Shown here: positions 1 to 11,940 of the stretch, piece after piece | Layout of the letters: each line of letters opens with the position of its first letter | Numbering within the stretch: the stretch's first letter is position 1 | From: Pseudidiomarina mangrovi | GTDB lineage: Bacteria; Pseudomonadota; Gammaproteobacteria; Enterobacterales; Alteromonadaceae | Reading direction: 5' to 3' | Assembly: GCF_003999375.1 (NCBI RefSeq) | Contig: NZ_RJLC01000012.1 | Coordinates: forward strand, 38,270-102,269 | DNA: 64,000 bases | The notes under the pieces: model-generated | Seen by the model: the letters and a program-made list of their open reading frames with translations, nothing else | What the model was told of the DNA's origin: nothing | Databases searched by the model: none | Made by a program: the position numbers and the translations under genes

Positions 1-59
1 TCGAACCCGCGACCCCCGGCGTGACAGGCCGGTATTCTAACCAACTGAACTACCGCTCC
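1..59 (-). tRNA. aspV: tRNA-Asp (GUC), 3' end cut by window edge
   Basis: The reverse complement reads GGAGCGGTAGTTCAGTTGG, then an anticodon loop CTGTCAC with anticodon GTC, then a variable region and T-arm ending GGTTCGA at the window edge. D-arm, anticodon arm and most of the T-arm match bacterial tRNA-Asp closely; the 3' half of the acceptor stem and CCA lie outside the window. It lies downstream of and co-directional with dnaQ, as E. coli aspV does, but has its own strong promoter between the two. Confidence 0.95.
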
Positions 60-72
60 GCAGTGTCCAAAA

Positions 73-96
73 CAGGCCAAATGGTAAGGTGGCCTG
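73..96 (-). repeat. 7-bp inverted repeat in tRNA-Asp precursor leader
   Basis: CAGGCCA (73-79) and TGGCCTG (90-96) are perfect inverted copies around a 10-nt loop. They lie between the predicted transcription start and the 5' end of the tRNA, so the precursor RNA should carry a hairpin just ahead of the tRNA. No U-tract follows, so it is not a classical terminator. Confidence 0.5.
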
Positions 97-109
97 CAGT
101 GCGGTGCGA

Positions 110-138
110 ATATTACGAGCGCGCCTGATTGCCGTCAA
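110..138 (-). promoter_or_regulatory. Sigma-70 promoter for tRNA-Asp
   Basis: On the minus strand a -35 box TTGACG (133-138) and a -10 box TAATAT (110-115) are separated by 17 bp, with an A-tract just upstream of the -35 that could act as an UP element. A GC-rich discriminator follows the -10, as is usual for stable RNA genes. The predicted start lies about 45 bp before the mature tRNA 5' end. Confidence 0.75.
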
Positions 139-186
139 CCTTTTTTTGCAGTATTTACTTCGTTTGCTTGAATTGTGAACAAAAGG

Positions 187-882
187 CTACTGCCAAAGTG
201 CTTGTTGGATGATTTTCAAGCGTTCGGCATGGGCTTGCTGCTCTTGGTCATCGGCCCGAATAACGCGTAATGTGGGCTTCTGAGTGATAGGTGTCCAACC
301 GTTATGGCTGGCGCCGCTTTGATTGGCGCTGTGACTGGCTAACGCTAACTTGGTTTGGCCACCAGTCATAGCTAAATACACATCGGCTAATAATTCAGCA
401 TCGAGTAATGCACCGTGAAAATTACGGTTAGAGTTATCAATTCCGAATGCTCGACACAAGGCGTCGAGGTTATTTTTTTGCCCTGGGCGCAGGTCCCGCG
501 CTAGTTTCAAGGTATCGAGTACCTTGCATATCTCGTGGGTCAGCGCCGCATCGGCTCGCCAGCGCTTGAACTCATGGTCCATAAAACCCACGTCAAACGC
601 GGCATTGTGAATGACTAATTCGGCGCCTTCGATAAAATCGATGAATTTATCAGCCACTTGAGCAAATACCGGCTTGTCTTGCAAAAACTCGTTACTGATA
701 CCATGCACCGCAATGGCTTCTTGCTCGACCAAACGCTGCGGGTTCAAGTACACATGAAAGGTATTGCCGGTTAACTTGCGCCCAATCAGCTCCACCGCAC
801 CAATTTCAATGATGCGATGCCCTTGCGCCGGGTCTAATCCGGTGGTTTCAGTATCAAGTACAATTTGACGATGTTGATTCAT
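187..882 (-). CDS. dnaQ: DNA polymerase III epsilon subunit (3'-5' proofreading exonuclease)
   Basis: Proofreading subunit of the replicative DNA polymerase III core; it removes misincorporated 3' nucleotides with two metal ions. All DEDDh-family exonuclease motifs are visible: DTETTG with Asp10 and Glu12, HNAAFD with Asp97, and HGALLDA with His156 and Asp161, spaced as in E. coli DnaQ. The length (231 residues) is close to the usual 240, and the C-terminal tail should bind the alpha subunit. It is divergent from rnhA, as in E. coli, with an 80-bp shared intergenic region. No clear promoter could be assigned there. Confidence 0.97.
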   Translation of the reverse strand: MNQHRQIVLDTETTGLDPAQGHRIIEIGAVELIGRKLTGNTFHVYLNPQRLVEQEAIAVHGISNEFLQDKPVFAQVADKFIDFIEGAELVIHNAAFDVGFMDHEFKRWRADAALTHEICKVLDTLKLARDLRPGQKNNLDALCRAFGIDNSNRNFHGALLDAELLADVYLAMTGGQTKLALASHSANQSGASHNGWTPITQKPTLRVIRADDQEQQAHAERLKIIQQALWQ

Positions 883-962
883 GGGACATTGTTCGACTGG
901 CTGCGATGGTGTAGCTTATCTTCACCGATCAGGTCAGATGATTCAACGGATACTGCAGTCAA

Positions 963-1436
963 ATGTCAGAGAAAGTCGTACATATTTATACCGATGGTTC
1001 ATGCCTTGGTAATCCTGGGCCAGGTGGCTATGGGGTCATTATTGAATATGGCAGCGTGCATAAAGAGCTGTCAGCTGGATTTCGCTTAACCACGAATAAT
1101 CGCATGGAGCTGCTAGCGGTTATTGTCGGCTTAGAGGCGCTGAAACGCCCATGCAGCGTAGTGGTGACCTCAGATAGTGAATATATGCGCCAAGGCATCA
1201 CCAGCTGGATCAAAGGCTGGCAACGCAATGGCTGGCGTACTGCAGCAAAAAAGCCGGTTAAAAATGCTGACTTATGGCAGCGCTTGTTGGCCGCAACCAC
1301 ACCCCATAGTATTCGCTGGGATTGGGTTAAAGGACATGCCGGGCACCCGCAAAACGAGCGCTGTGATGTGCTAGCGCGGCAAGCCGCAGAGCAATCACCA
1401 GCTACCGTCGACCAAGGCTATCAGGCTGAGAGTTAG
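963..1436 (+). CDS. rnhA: Ribonuclease HI
   Basis: Degrades the RNA strand of RNA-DNA hybrids (R-loops, primers). The four metal-binding carboxylates are present: Asp11 in [11 protein letters not shown], Glu49 in NNRMEL, Asp71 in TSDSEY and Asp135 in ERCDVLA, with the general-base-like His125 in KGHAGH. At 157 residues it matches the 155-residue E. coli enzyme and has no hybrid-binding extension. It is divergent from dnaQ, and its stop overlaps by 4 nt the stop of the convergent methyltransferase, the same arrangement as E. coli rnhA/yafS. Confidence 0.97.
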   Translation: MSEKVVHIYTDGSCLGNPGPGGYGVIIEYGSVHKELSAGFRLTTNNRMELLAVIVGLEALKRPCSVVVTSDSEYMRQGITSWIKGWQRNGWRTAAKKPVKNADLWQRLLAATTPHSIRWDWVKGHAGHPQNERCDVLARQAAEQSPATVDQGYQAES

Positions 1437-2173
1437 TCCAGCCCTACCCCGTGGCTACTCGCTACCGGTAGCGTGGCACTATGATTGGTTTTCAGCGCAC
1501 GACGCTGGCGCACCACGGTTAACGGATACTGGCGCTTACGCGCCACCAATACGTACATGCTACCGAGCTGCGGTAACAGCCGGTTTATCCGCGTCAGCCC
1601 CGCACTAGGGTTGGGTAGCGCATCAATCAGTAAACTTGGCGCGATATATTCGCTAGCAATCAGTTGGTAATTTAACAGTGATAACCAATCGCTAACTCGG
1701 GCGCGGGTAAAATAGCGCCCATTCCAAGGGTAGCTATCAATACGGCCTGGCCAAATACCAGTCAGCAACGCTGGGCTGATGGGGTTCATACCCACCACCA
1801 ACAAATAACCATCGGCAATCAAACTGTGCGTGGCTTCACGTAATAATTGGTGTGGGTCGGTATCGAATTCAAGTTGATTGACCAGTAACACGGCGTCCAG
1901 ACTGTGCTCGGCAAATGGCCAATGGTGCAAATCAGTGATAACCTCGGCAGGTGCTTGCGAATTGATACTAAACTGGTGTTTAACCCGCAATTCAGGCAAG
2001 GTTAAATCGGCTGCCAACGCCCCTACACGGGCCAAGTGATAGCCAAAAATTTTACTACAATGTGGCGCCAGGGCTTGGCTCACTTGCTGTCGTAGCCAGT
2101 GACCGTGAGGCAGCTGGCTCCAGTGTTGCGGTGCAGCAGGAATCAACTGCCGAAGCGCCGGTTTAATCATCAT
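1433..2173 (-). CDS. Class I SAM-dependent methyltransferase, YafS-like
   Basis: A predicted cytosolic SAM-dependent methyltransferase of unknown substrate. A Rossmann-type fold is suggested by a segment with His-Trp-Pro-Phe followed by [13 protein letters not shown], typical of motif IV/post II in the Methyltransf_11 family, then a [10 protein letters not shown] strand. The reading frame is open further upstream, into gloB, but the extra residues are not protein-like. The paired ATGs at 2173 and 2170 give about 246 residues, close to E. coli YafS, and I chose the first. Position and strand between rnhA and gloB match yafS. The glycine-rich SAM motif is not well conserved to the eye, so catalytic activity is inferred. 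Confidence 0.8.
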   Translation of the reverse strand: MMIKPALRQLIPAAPQHWSQLPHGHWLRQQVSQALAPHCSKIFGYHLARVGALAADLTLPELRVKHQFSINSQAPAEVITDLHHWPFAEHSLDAVLLVNQLEFDTDPHQLLREATHSLIADGYLLVVGMNPISPALLTGIWPGRIDSYPWNGRYFTRARVSDWLSLLNYQLIASEYIAPSLLIDALPNPSAGLTRINRLLPQLGSMYVLVARKRQYPLTVVRQRRALKTNHSATLPVASSHGVGLD

Positions 2174-2218
2174 AATAACGAACAACTCACTCAGTGGTTG
2201 AGAACGCCAAGGGGCCTT

Positions 2219-2935
2219 ATGCGTATAACTGCAATAGCTGCATTCGATGATAACTACATTTGGGCTATTCAGCCAGCGAAGCATCCGCACCAGGTGGTGT
2301 TAGTTGACCCAGGTGCTGCAGCCCCTTGTCAACAGTGGCTGGCACAGCAGCAGTGCCAACTGGCGGCGATACTGGTGACGCATCATCATTGGGATCACAC
2401 CGATGGCATTGCCGAGTTGGTAGCGCAATGGCAATGCCCCGTTTATGGCCCAGCAACATCGCCATTTAGCGGTATCACCGAGCCGCTCCAGCATGGCGAT
2501 ACCCTTCGCTTAGGTGAACTGGATATACAGTTGCAGGTGTTAGCAACACCGGGTCATACCTTAGATCACATTAGTTATGTTGGGCATGATGCGTTGTTTT
2601 GTGGTGACACGCTCTTTCTCGCCGGCTGCGGGCGGATGTTTGAAGGCAGCCCGGAACAATTTCATCAGTCTTTACGTTTATTCACTGAACTCCCAGCCGC
2701 GACCAGCGTCTATGCAGCACATGAATATAGTTTAGCCAATTTACGTTTTGCCGCAGCAGCTATGCCGGATAACCAAGCGGTACGTGACGCCCAGCAACGA
2801 GTGCAGCAGTTACGCGAGCAAGGGTTGCCGTCGTTACCCAGTCGTTTGGCCGATGAACTTGCCATTAATCCGTTCTTACGAGCGCAATCAGTGGCGGAGT
2901 TCCGCCGCTTGCGAGAGTGGAAAGACCGCTTTTAA
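2219..2935 (+). CDS. gloB: Hydroxyacylglutathione hydrolase (glyoxalase II)
   Basis: Hydrolyses S-D-lactoylglutathione to D-lactate and glutathione, the second step of methylglyoxal detoxification. It is a metallo-beta-lactamase-fold enzyme with the binuclear metal motif THHHWDH at residues 54-60, GHT near 115, a GDTLF segment supplying the bridging Asp, and a late AAHEYS His ligand. The C-terminal HAGH domain is present (INPFLRA). The open frame begins at 2099, but the ATG at 2219, preceded by AAGGGG, gives the normal N-terminus and 238 residues. It is divergent from the YafS-like gene and followed by mltD. GshA in this same window supplies the glutathione pathway. Confidence 0.95.
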   Translation: MRITAIAAFDDNYIWAIQPAKHPHQVVLVDPGAAAPCQQWLAQQQCQLAAILVTHHHWDHTDGIAELVAQWQCPVYGPATSPFSGITEPLQHGDTLRLGELDIQLQVLATPGHTLDHISYVGHDALFCGDTLFLAGCGRMFEGSPEQFHQSLRLFTELPAATSVYAAHEYSLANLRFAAAAMPDNQAVRDAQQRVQQLREQGLPSLPSRLADELAINPFLRAQSVAEFRRLREWKDRF

Positions 2936-2993
2936 ACACGTAAACTGCGCGAATAATTACCGCTAACATGATGTAGCTCATAGGAATGAATAG

Positions 2994-4640
2994 ATGATTC
3001 GATGGTTTATTGTCGCCACCAGCGCTGTACTGTTATCAGCCTGCCAACTCACTCAGCCGCACAGCGCCGAGAGCGAAAGCGCTCACCCGGAGGCCAAAGT
3101 AGTGGCTGATTTAGGTAACGCAGAGAATAACGACAGTCTAACCGGGGAGACTGATGACACTGAACTGACCGTCACAGCGCCCGAATTAGTGGCCGCGTTG
3201 GGCGCAGAGCTACAACCCGAATTAGCAGCTCTCACTCCGCAACAAGAAGCCGACTTATGGGTCCGTATTCAGCGGCAACTAACCTTTGATGCGCCCGAAC
3301 AACAACGGCTTATTTCACAACGTGATTGGTACTTGCGTAATCCGGCCTACATGGAACGCGTGGCCAAACGTGCGGCGCCGTTTATGCATTTAATTGTGGA
3401 AGAAATTGAACGGCGTAACATGCCACTAGAATTGGCCTTATTGCCTATTGTCGAAAGTGCCTTCGACCCGTTTGCCTATTCTCACGGTCGCGCCGCCGGT
3501 ATTTGGCAATTTATTCCGGGTACAGCGCGGCATTATGGTCTTGATATTAATTGGTGGTATGACGGGCGCCGCGATGTACTCGCTAGCACCCATGCCGCCT
3601 TAGATTATCTCGATGCGCTGCAAAAGCGTTTTGACGGTGACTGGCTGCACGCACTAGCCGCCTACAATTCCGGTGAAGGCCGTGTAGAACGCGCTATTCG
3701 CGCCAATGCTCGGGCTGGCAAGCCAACCGATTTCTGGTCCTTAAGCTTGCCTCGCGAAACCCGCGCTTATGTGCCGAAGTTGCTCGCTTTGGCCGATATT
3801 TTGAAGCACCATGAGCAGTATCAATACAGCTGGACCGCCATTGACAACAAACCCTACTTGGCGGTGATAGAAGTGGCAAGCCAAATTGATTTAGCCACTG
3901 CCGCCGAACATGCCGGGCTGACTTTAAAACAGCTACACCATTACAACTCTGGCTACAACCGCTGGGCTACAGATCCCGAAGGTCCGCATCGCTTGCTATT
4001 ACCGCTCGCTAACGCTGAGCAGTTACAACAATGGCTAAGTACCGCCGATCAGCGTGAATTTGTGCAATGGACACGGCACAAGGTGAAATCGGGTGAGAGT
4101 TTATTGGTGATTGCGAAACAATATCACACTACGGTTGATGCCATTCGCAGCGCCAATGCCATTAGCGGTAATTTAATTCGCGCCGGCGACTTTCTGCTGA
4201 TCCCTGTCGCGACCCGCGATTTAGATGACTACAGCCTATCAGCAGACCAGCGCTTGGCGACCACCCAGGCCACCGAACGCGGCCAGTTCAAAATAGAGCA
4301 TAAGGTAGTATCCGGCGACACACTGTGGGATATCAGCCGCAAATACAATGTCAATCTGCGTTCACTGGCGAGCTGGAATGGCATGGCACCGACCGACCCA
4401 CTGCGGCCCGGCAAGCAGTTAGTGGTTTGGTTACCGCAACAGCGCACAGAAGGCGCAGTAATGCGCAGCATCCAGTATCAAGTGCGTGCTGGCGACTCAC
4501 TGGCACGCATTGCCAGCCGCTATAATGTCACCATCACCGATATTGAAAAGTGGAATCAAATCAGTCGCAATAATTACTTGCAGCCGGGTCAGCGGCTGAA
4601 GTTATACATCGACGTGACCCGCATCAATTCGCAGAGTTAA
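2994..4640 (+). CDS. mltD: Membrane-bound lytic murein transglycosylase D (lipoprotein)
   Basis: Cleaves the MurNAc-GlcNAc bond in peptidoglycan to give 1,6-anhydro products. A signal peptide with lipobox LSAC near residue 17 indicates a lipoprotein. An acidic linker follows, then an SLT catalytic domain at about 115-290 with the catalytic Glu in VESAFDP and the downstream AGIWQFIP and ALAAYNSGEG motifs. Three LysM modules occupy the C-terminus, starting near HKVKSGES, HKVVSGDT and YQVRAGDS; E. coli MltD has two. The LysMs should anchor it to the murein sacculus. It ends 10 bp from the convergent ligA with no obvious terminator between them. Confidence 0.95.
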   Translation: MIRWFIVATSAVLLSACQLTQPHSAESESAHPEAKVVADLGNAENNDSLTGETDDTELTVTAPELVAALGAELQPELAALTPQQEADLWVRIQRQLTFDAPEQQRLISQRDWYLRNPAYMERVAKRAAPFMHLIVEEIERRNMPLELALLPIVESAFDPFAYSHGRAAGIWQFIPGTARHYGLDINWWYDGRRDVLASTHAALDYLDALQKRFDGDWLHALAAYNSGEGRVERAIRANARAGKPTDFWSLSLPRETRAYVPKLLALADILKHHEQYQYSWTAIDNKPYLAVIEVASQIDLATAAEHAGLTLKQLHHYNSGYNRWATDPEGPHRLLLPLANAEQLQQWLSTADQREFVQWTRHKVKSGESLLVIAKQYHTTVDAIRSANAISGNLIRAGDFLLIPVATRDLDDYSLSADQRLATTQATERGQFKIEHKVVSGDTLWDISRKYNVNLRSLASWNGMAPTDPLRPGKQLVVWLPQQRTEGAVMRSIQYQVRAGDSLARIASRYNVTITDIEKWNQISRNNYLQPGQRLKLYIDVTRINSQS

Positions 4641-4650
4641 TACGCGAGAG

Positions 4651-7591
<2,941 letters not shown>

Positions 7592-7609
7592 GTGAGGCTA
7601 TCCATTGTT

Positions 7610-10600
7610 TTAGGACGCTTCGGTCAGCGCCACAGCTGCATCGATATCAACGGCAACTAACCGCGACACCCCAGGTTCTTGCATGGTTACACCGGCCAAA
7701 TGAGAGGCCATCTCCATGGCCACTTTGTTATGACTAATGTAGATGAATTGCACGCTTGCCGACATTTCTTCAACCAACCGGCAAAAACGCCCGACGTTGG
7801 CGTCATCCAGTGGCGCATCCACTTCATCTAACAAACAAAATGGTGCCGGATTTAAGCGAAAAATTGCAAACACCAATGATAAAGCGGTCAACGCCTTTTC
7901 ACCACCAGAAAGCAAATGAATTGTACTATTTTTCTTACCGGGTGGCCGCGCCATAATAGTGACACCGGTTTCGAGCAAATCTGTATCGGTTAAATCTAAA
8001 TAAGCGCTGCCGCCGCCAAACACTTTTGGAAATAGCTCCTGCAAGCCCTCATTTACCGCGTCAAAGGTAGTTTTGAAGCGCTGCCGAGTTTCTTTATCGA
8101 TGGTCCGAATCGCGCTTTCGAGGGTTTCTAAAGAAGCCGATAAATCAGTATGTTGCTGATCAAGGTAATCTTTGCGCTCAGCCAATACGTCAGCTTCGTC
8201 AATCGCTGCCAAGTTAATCGCCCCCAGCCGAGAAATCGCCCCTTGTAAGCGCTCAAGCTCCACCTGCCAAGCCTTCTCATTGGCCGCTTCGGGCAAACTC
8301 TCGAGTACCGGCTTGAGCGGCTGCTGCATGTCCTGCAGCACCGCCAACACAGTGCGGCTGCGCTCCTGTAGCGCCGCCAATTCTAACTGTACACTCTGCA
8401 CCTTGTTGCGCGCTCGCTCGAGCTGACTATCCACCGATTGCGCACCACTACTCAAGTCACGCAACTGCTGCTCCAGTTCACTGACCTGATTGCTCAAACT
8501 GCGCCGTAGTTCGTCTACCTCGGCGCGCTGTTCTATATGTTCGTGTAGTTGCAGCGCGGTAAGTTCCTGCTGTTCCTGTAATTCGACGTCAGGTTGGCGT
8601 AATTGTTCAAGTTGTTGGGTTAATTGCTGCGCTTGTTGCTGACTGCGTTGCTGTAACACCTGCAGTTGTTGTATTTGCGCCTGCCGCTGCTGACGCAATT
8701 GCTGCAATTGTTGCAGCTGCTGTTGCTGCAGTTGCTGCTGCTCGCGCAGGCGCTGACGTTGCTGCTGTAGTTCAGTGCGACGCTGCTGCCAACTGCCATC
8801 ATCAATATATTGGTCAAGCTGGTGTTGCGCCTCCGTTAGCTGCTGCTGCGAAGCCTCCAGCTGGTCATTGAGTTGCGTTTGCTGCTGCAGCAGCTGCTGC
8901 TGACGCTGTTGCAACTGTTCAACCCGCTGCTGCAGCTGCTGGTGTTGCTGTAACTGCCATTGTTGCTGTTGCAATAACACGCGGTGCTGGGCCTGTTGCT
9001 CATGCAATTGTGGCCGTTGCTCGGCCAGTTGTTGCTGGCACTGCTGACATTGCTGCCGCAACTGCTGGTGCTGCTGGTCTAGCTGCGCCAGGGTTTGACT
9101 CACTTGTTCCAGCTCTGATTGGCAGTGCTGCAAACTTTGTTGCTGCTGTAATTCACTATCGGCAGCTGCAATCGCTGCGGCTTGATAGCCGGCCGCCGAC
9201 CATAGCTGACCTTGCGGCGTTAATACCAAGTGCCATTGACCACTGGCAAGCAGCTGCTGAGCCTGCTGCTGGCAAGCGGCTAAGCCAATCTGTTGTAGCA
9301 ACGGCCACTGTTGCAATGGCGCCGCAACCTGCTCAGCTAATGAACCTTGTGGCGCTGGCTGTGACTGCAACAGCACCAACCGTGCGCCCAGTTGCAATGG
9401 CCAGTCGGTTGGCGGCTCCGCCAGTACCCACGCCGACAGCCACGGCGCCAAAATTTGCTCTGCGGCCAATTGCCAAGCCGTGTTGATCTGCAACAAGTGC
9501 CGCACTTGACCACTACTTTTCAGCCCTTGTTGGGCTAACCACGTAGCTACTGCTTCAGGCCAGCTGGCGGCCTGACTGGCGGCTAATAGTTGTTGCAGCG
9601 AACTGATACGGCCCTGCAGTTGCTGACGCTCGGTTTGTTGTTCATCACGTTGTTGTTGCAGCTGTTCGCTGTGCTGTTGCCAGTCATGTAATTGCTGTTG
9701 TTGCTGCTCAAATTGTTGTTCAGTGTGCGCTAATGCCGCTTCACTGGAACTCACTTGGGCGGCAAAATCGCTGTTATCCAGCTGCATGAGTTGCTGTTGC
9801 AGTTGCTCCAATTCGTGGCTTAGGGAATCCTGCTCGTGATCACATTGGCGCAATTGCAAACCAAGCTGTTGTTGCTGTAATTGCACCTGTTGCACGCCCT
9901 GCTGAGCCTGCTGTTGCAGCTGTAAAAATTGCTGATAATCATCTTGCCAAGCAAGGTATTCCTGCTCGACCTGTTCCACTTGCTCAGCCACCAACAGTGC
10001 TTGCTGCTCAGCCTCGTGGTAATCGGGCTGCAATTGCTGCTGTTGCCACTCCAATTCTTCGGCTTGCTGTTGGTCCTGCTGCTGCGTCTGCGCCAGTTGT
10101 TCAAGCTCATGCTGAACTTGCTGCAAGCGCTGTTGGCGTTGGCTCAATTGCTGCTGCCCCTGCTGCAGTTGCGCTTCAAAGCGGGTGATTTGGTTACCCA
10201 GTTGGTAATACTGCTGTTGTACCTGGTCAAGTTGTTGCTTAGCAGTAGCCACTTGCTCACGCAGTTCAATGCTGCCGCGCTCGCTTCCCCGCTGCTGCGC
10301 TTGCCACTTTTCCAATTCATTCTGGTGCTCAGCCAGCTGACTTCGCAGTTGCTGCGCATGTTGTTCATGAGCTAGCCAGCGCAACGCTTGCAATTGCGCC
10401 TTATACTGGCGCTCCTGGGCCTTCAGTTCTTTGTAACGCCGCGCTGCGGCAGCTTGGCGCAGCAGTTTATCCAGTTGGCTGCCTAACTCTTGACGCACAT
10501 CGTTCAGCCGATCCAGGTTATCGCGGGTATGCTGCATACGGGTTTCAGTCTCGCGTCGCCGCTCTTTATATTTCGAAATACCCGCAGCTTCTTCAATAAA

Positions 10601-11086
10601 AACCCGCAATTCTTGCGGCTTAGACTCAATCAGACGCGAAATCATGCCCTGTTCAATAATGGCGTAACTACGCGGACCAAGACCGGTTCCAAGAAACAAA
10701 TCGGTGATATCGCGGCGCCGACATTTACTATTATTGAGGAAATAGTTGGACTGGCCGTCACGGGTTACCTGGCGTTTGACCGAGATTTCGGCATAATCGG
10801 CAAACTCACCTTGAATACGCCCGGCGCTGTTGTCAAAGACCAGCTCGACACTAGCCTGCGACACCGGTTTACGCGCGCTGGAGCCGTTGAAAATAACATC
10901 AGTCATGGCATCGCCACGGAGGTTTTTGGCCGAACTCTCGCCCAATACCCAACGTACCGCGTCAATGACGTTGGATTTGCCACAGCCATTCGGCCCAACA
11001 ACGCAGGTCATTTGATGTGGAAATGGTACTTTGGTTGGGTCAACAAAAGATTTAAAGCCGACCAACTTGATGTATTTTAAGCGCAT
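7610..11086 (-). CDS. smc: Chromosome segregation protein SMC (condensin ATPase)
   Basis: ATPase core of the bacterial condensin, working with ScpA and ScpB (both also in this window) to compact and resolve chromosomes. The N-terminal Walker A is GPNGCGKSN at about 31-39. Two very long coiled coils flank a hinge around residues 500-640, and the C-terminal head carries the signature LLSGGEKALTALSL and Walker B CLLDEVDAPLDDANV. The 1158-residue length is normal for SMC. The coiled coils are extraordinarily rich in Gln, with many runs of three or more, which makes the gene a dense field of CAG/CAA codons. The promoter should lie in the 74-bp gap to the divergent cysZ. Confidence 0.97.
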   Translation of the reverse strand: MRLKYIKLVGFKSFVDPTKVPFPHQMTCVVGPNGCGKSNVIDAVRWVLGESSAKNLRGDAMTDVIFNGSSARKPVSQASVELVFDNSAGRIQGEFADYAEISVKRQVTRDGQSNYFLNNSKCRRRDITDLFLGTGLGPRSYAIIEQGMISRLIESKPQELRVFIEEAAGISKYKERRRETETRMQHTRDNLDRLNDVRQELGSQLDKLLRQAAAARRYKELKAQERQYKAQLQALRWLAHEQHAQQLRSQLAEHQNELEKWQAQQRGSERGSIELREQVATAKQQLDQVQQQYYQLGNQITRFEAQLQQGQQQLSQRQQRLQQVQHELEQLAQTQQQDQQQAEELEWQQQQLQPDYHEAEQQALLVAEQVEQVEQEYLAWQDDYQQFLQLQQQAQQGVQQVQLQQQQLGLQLRQCDHEQDSLSHELEQLQQQLMQLDNSDFAAQVSSSEAALAHTEQQFEQQQQQLHDWQQHSEQLQQQRDEQQTERQQLQGRISSLQQLLAASQAASWPEAVATWLAQQGLKSSGQVRHLLQINTAWQLAAEQILAPWLSAWVLAEPPTDWPLQLGARLVLLQSQPAPQGSLAEQVAAPLQQWPLLQQIGLAACQQQAQQLLASGQWHLVLTPQGQLWSAAGYQAAAIAAADSELQQQQSLQHCQSELEQVSQTLAQLDQQHQQLRQQCQQCQQQLAEQRPQLHEQQAQHRVLLQQQQWQLQQHQQLQQRVEQLQQRQQQLLQQQTQLNDQLEASQQQLTEAQHQLDQYIDDGSWQQRRTELQQQRQRLREQQQLQQQQLQQLQQLRQQRQAQIQQLQVLQQRSQQQAQQLTQQLEQLRQPDVELQEQQELTALQLHEHIEQRAEVDELRRSLSNQVSELEQQLRDLSSGAQSVDSQLERARNKVQSVQLELAALQERSRTVLAVLQDMQQPLKPVLESLPEAANEKAWQVELERLQGAISRLGAINLAAIDEADVLAERKDYLDQQHTDLSASLETLESAIRTIDKETRQRFKTTFDAVNEGLQELFPKVFGGGSAYLDLTDTDLLETGVTIMARPPGKKNSTIHLLSGGEKALTALSLVFAIFRLNPAPFCLLDEVDAPLDDANVGRFCRLVEEMSASVQFIYISHNKVAMEMASHLAGVTMQEPGVSRLVAVDIDAAVALTEAS
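8580..10380. repeat. Low-complexity CAG/CAA-rich tract within smc
   Basis: For about 1.8 kb the plus strand is dominated by TTG, CTG and TGC triplets, the complement of smc glutamine codons. The unit is irregular rather than a strict tandem array, alternating TTG and CTG. The bias also opens several long spurious frames on both strands, for example around 9010-9486 and 9929-10375, which should not be annotated as genes. The hinge-coding part (roughly 9140-9560) is less biased. Confidence 0.8.
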
Positions 11087-11093
11087 AACAGAA

Positions 11094-11124
11094 TTGTACG
11101 ATCGCTAGTTGTCATCGTTATAAT
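11094..11124 (+). promoter_or_regulatory. Possible promoter for cysZ
   Basis: A perfect -10 box TATAAT at 11119-11124 is preceded by TTGTAC at 11094-11099, but the spacer is 19 bp, longer than ideal. It lies about 37 bp before the cysZ ATG in the smc/cysZ divergent region. The -10 is convincing; the -35 assignment is tentative. Confidence 0.4.
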
Positions 11125-11160
11125 GCTTGCCACAATAACAGATAATGCAGGAATGTGAAT

Positions 11161-11922
11161 ATGCCTACCACCACCTCGCAAAGTAACTTTGCTCCAGATT
11201 ATCTGATCTATGGTTGGCACATCATGTGGCAAAAAGGTCTTCGCCGTTACGCCCTGATGCCATTACTGATTAACTTAGTGCTATTTAGTGCTGGTGTGGT
11301 TTGGGTTGTGCAATCAGCGCCTGAATGGGTCGCTGCTATCATGACCATGTTGCCGAGCTATTTGCAGTTCTTAGAATGGCTGCTGTGGCCGCTGCTGGTG
11401 ATCACTATTATTCTGGTGTTTGCACTGAGCTTTACCACCCTCGCTACTATTATTGCCGCACCATTTAATAGTCTGTTAGCCGAGCAAGTGGTGTTTCGTC
11501 GCAGTGGCCTACCACCGCGAGCTATGACGGCGCTCGGGTTACTGAAAGAATTACCGCGGGTACTTAGCCGTGAATTGCAAAAGCTGCTGTATTTACTGCC
11601 GCGGCTACTCATTGTCGGGCTGTTGGCATTGCTGCTGCCAGTGGTCGGGCAAGTACTATGGTTGCTCTTCAGCGGCTGGATGATGACCATTCAATATCTC
11701 GACTATCCATTTGATAACCAACATATTTCATTTCGACAAATGCGGCGTTCATTGGCCCAACAACGCGGTAAAAGCCTGACCTTTGGCTTAACCATTGCGC
11801 TCCTCGCCAGTCTGCCCTTAGTGAACCTATTAATTATGCCGGTGGCGGTATGCGGAGCCAGTGCGTTATGGGTAGATCATTTTCATCAACCCCGTTATGC
11901 TAATTCAACGCCGATAAAATAA
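11161..11922 (+). CDS. cysZ: Sulfate transporter CysZ
   Basis: Inner-membrane protein for sulfate uptake feeding cysteine synthesis. The sequence shows the EI24/CysZ pattern: a YGWHIMWQKGLRRYALMPLLIN amphipathic entry helix followed by several hydrophobic segments (about 30-50, 65-100, 140-175 and 205-230). The frame also allows a GTG at 11155, but AGGA at 11149-11152 is correctly spaced (8 nt) only for the ATG at 11161, giving 253 residues, the usual family size. It is divergent from smc-zipA-ligA; E. coli has cysZ in the same relation to zipA-ligA. CysB, the sulfur regulator, is encoded about 9 kb away. Confidence 0.92.
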   Translation: MPTTTSQSNFAPDYLIYGWHIMWQKGLRRYALMPLLINLVLFSAGVVWVVQSAPEWVAAIMTMLPSYLQFLEWLLWPLLVITIILVFALSFTTLATIIAAPFNSLLAEQVVFRRSGLPPRAMTALGLLKELPRVLSRELQKLLYLLPRLLIVGLLALLLPVVGQVLWLLFSGWMMTIQYLDYPFDNQHISFRQMRRSLAQQRGKSLTFGLTIALLASLPLVNLLIMPVAVCGASALWVDHFHQPRYANSTPIK

Positions 11923-11940
11923 TCGCTTGGAGCGTTAGGG

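Noticed and set aside
865-1089. Open frame overlapping the dnaQ/rnhA divergent region
   Set aside because: Out of frame with rnhA, which has full catalytic motifs; the product has no recognisable features.
2174-2290. N-terminal extension of the YafS-like methyltransferase into gloB
   Set aside because: The extension would overlap the start of divergent gloB and is Cys/Ser/Tyr-rich without resemblance to the family.
8620-10375. Several long open frames on both strands inside smc (for example 9010-9486, 9929-10375 and 9820-10110)
   Set aside because: They arise from the CAG/CAA codon bias of smc: products are runs of Leu, Ala, Ser/Asn or Cys without domain-like sequence, and smc itself is unambiguous.
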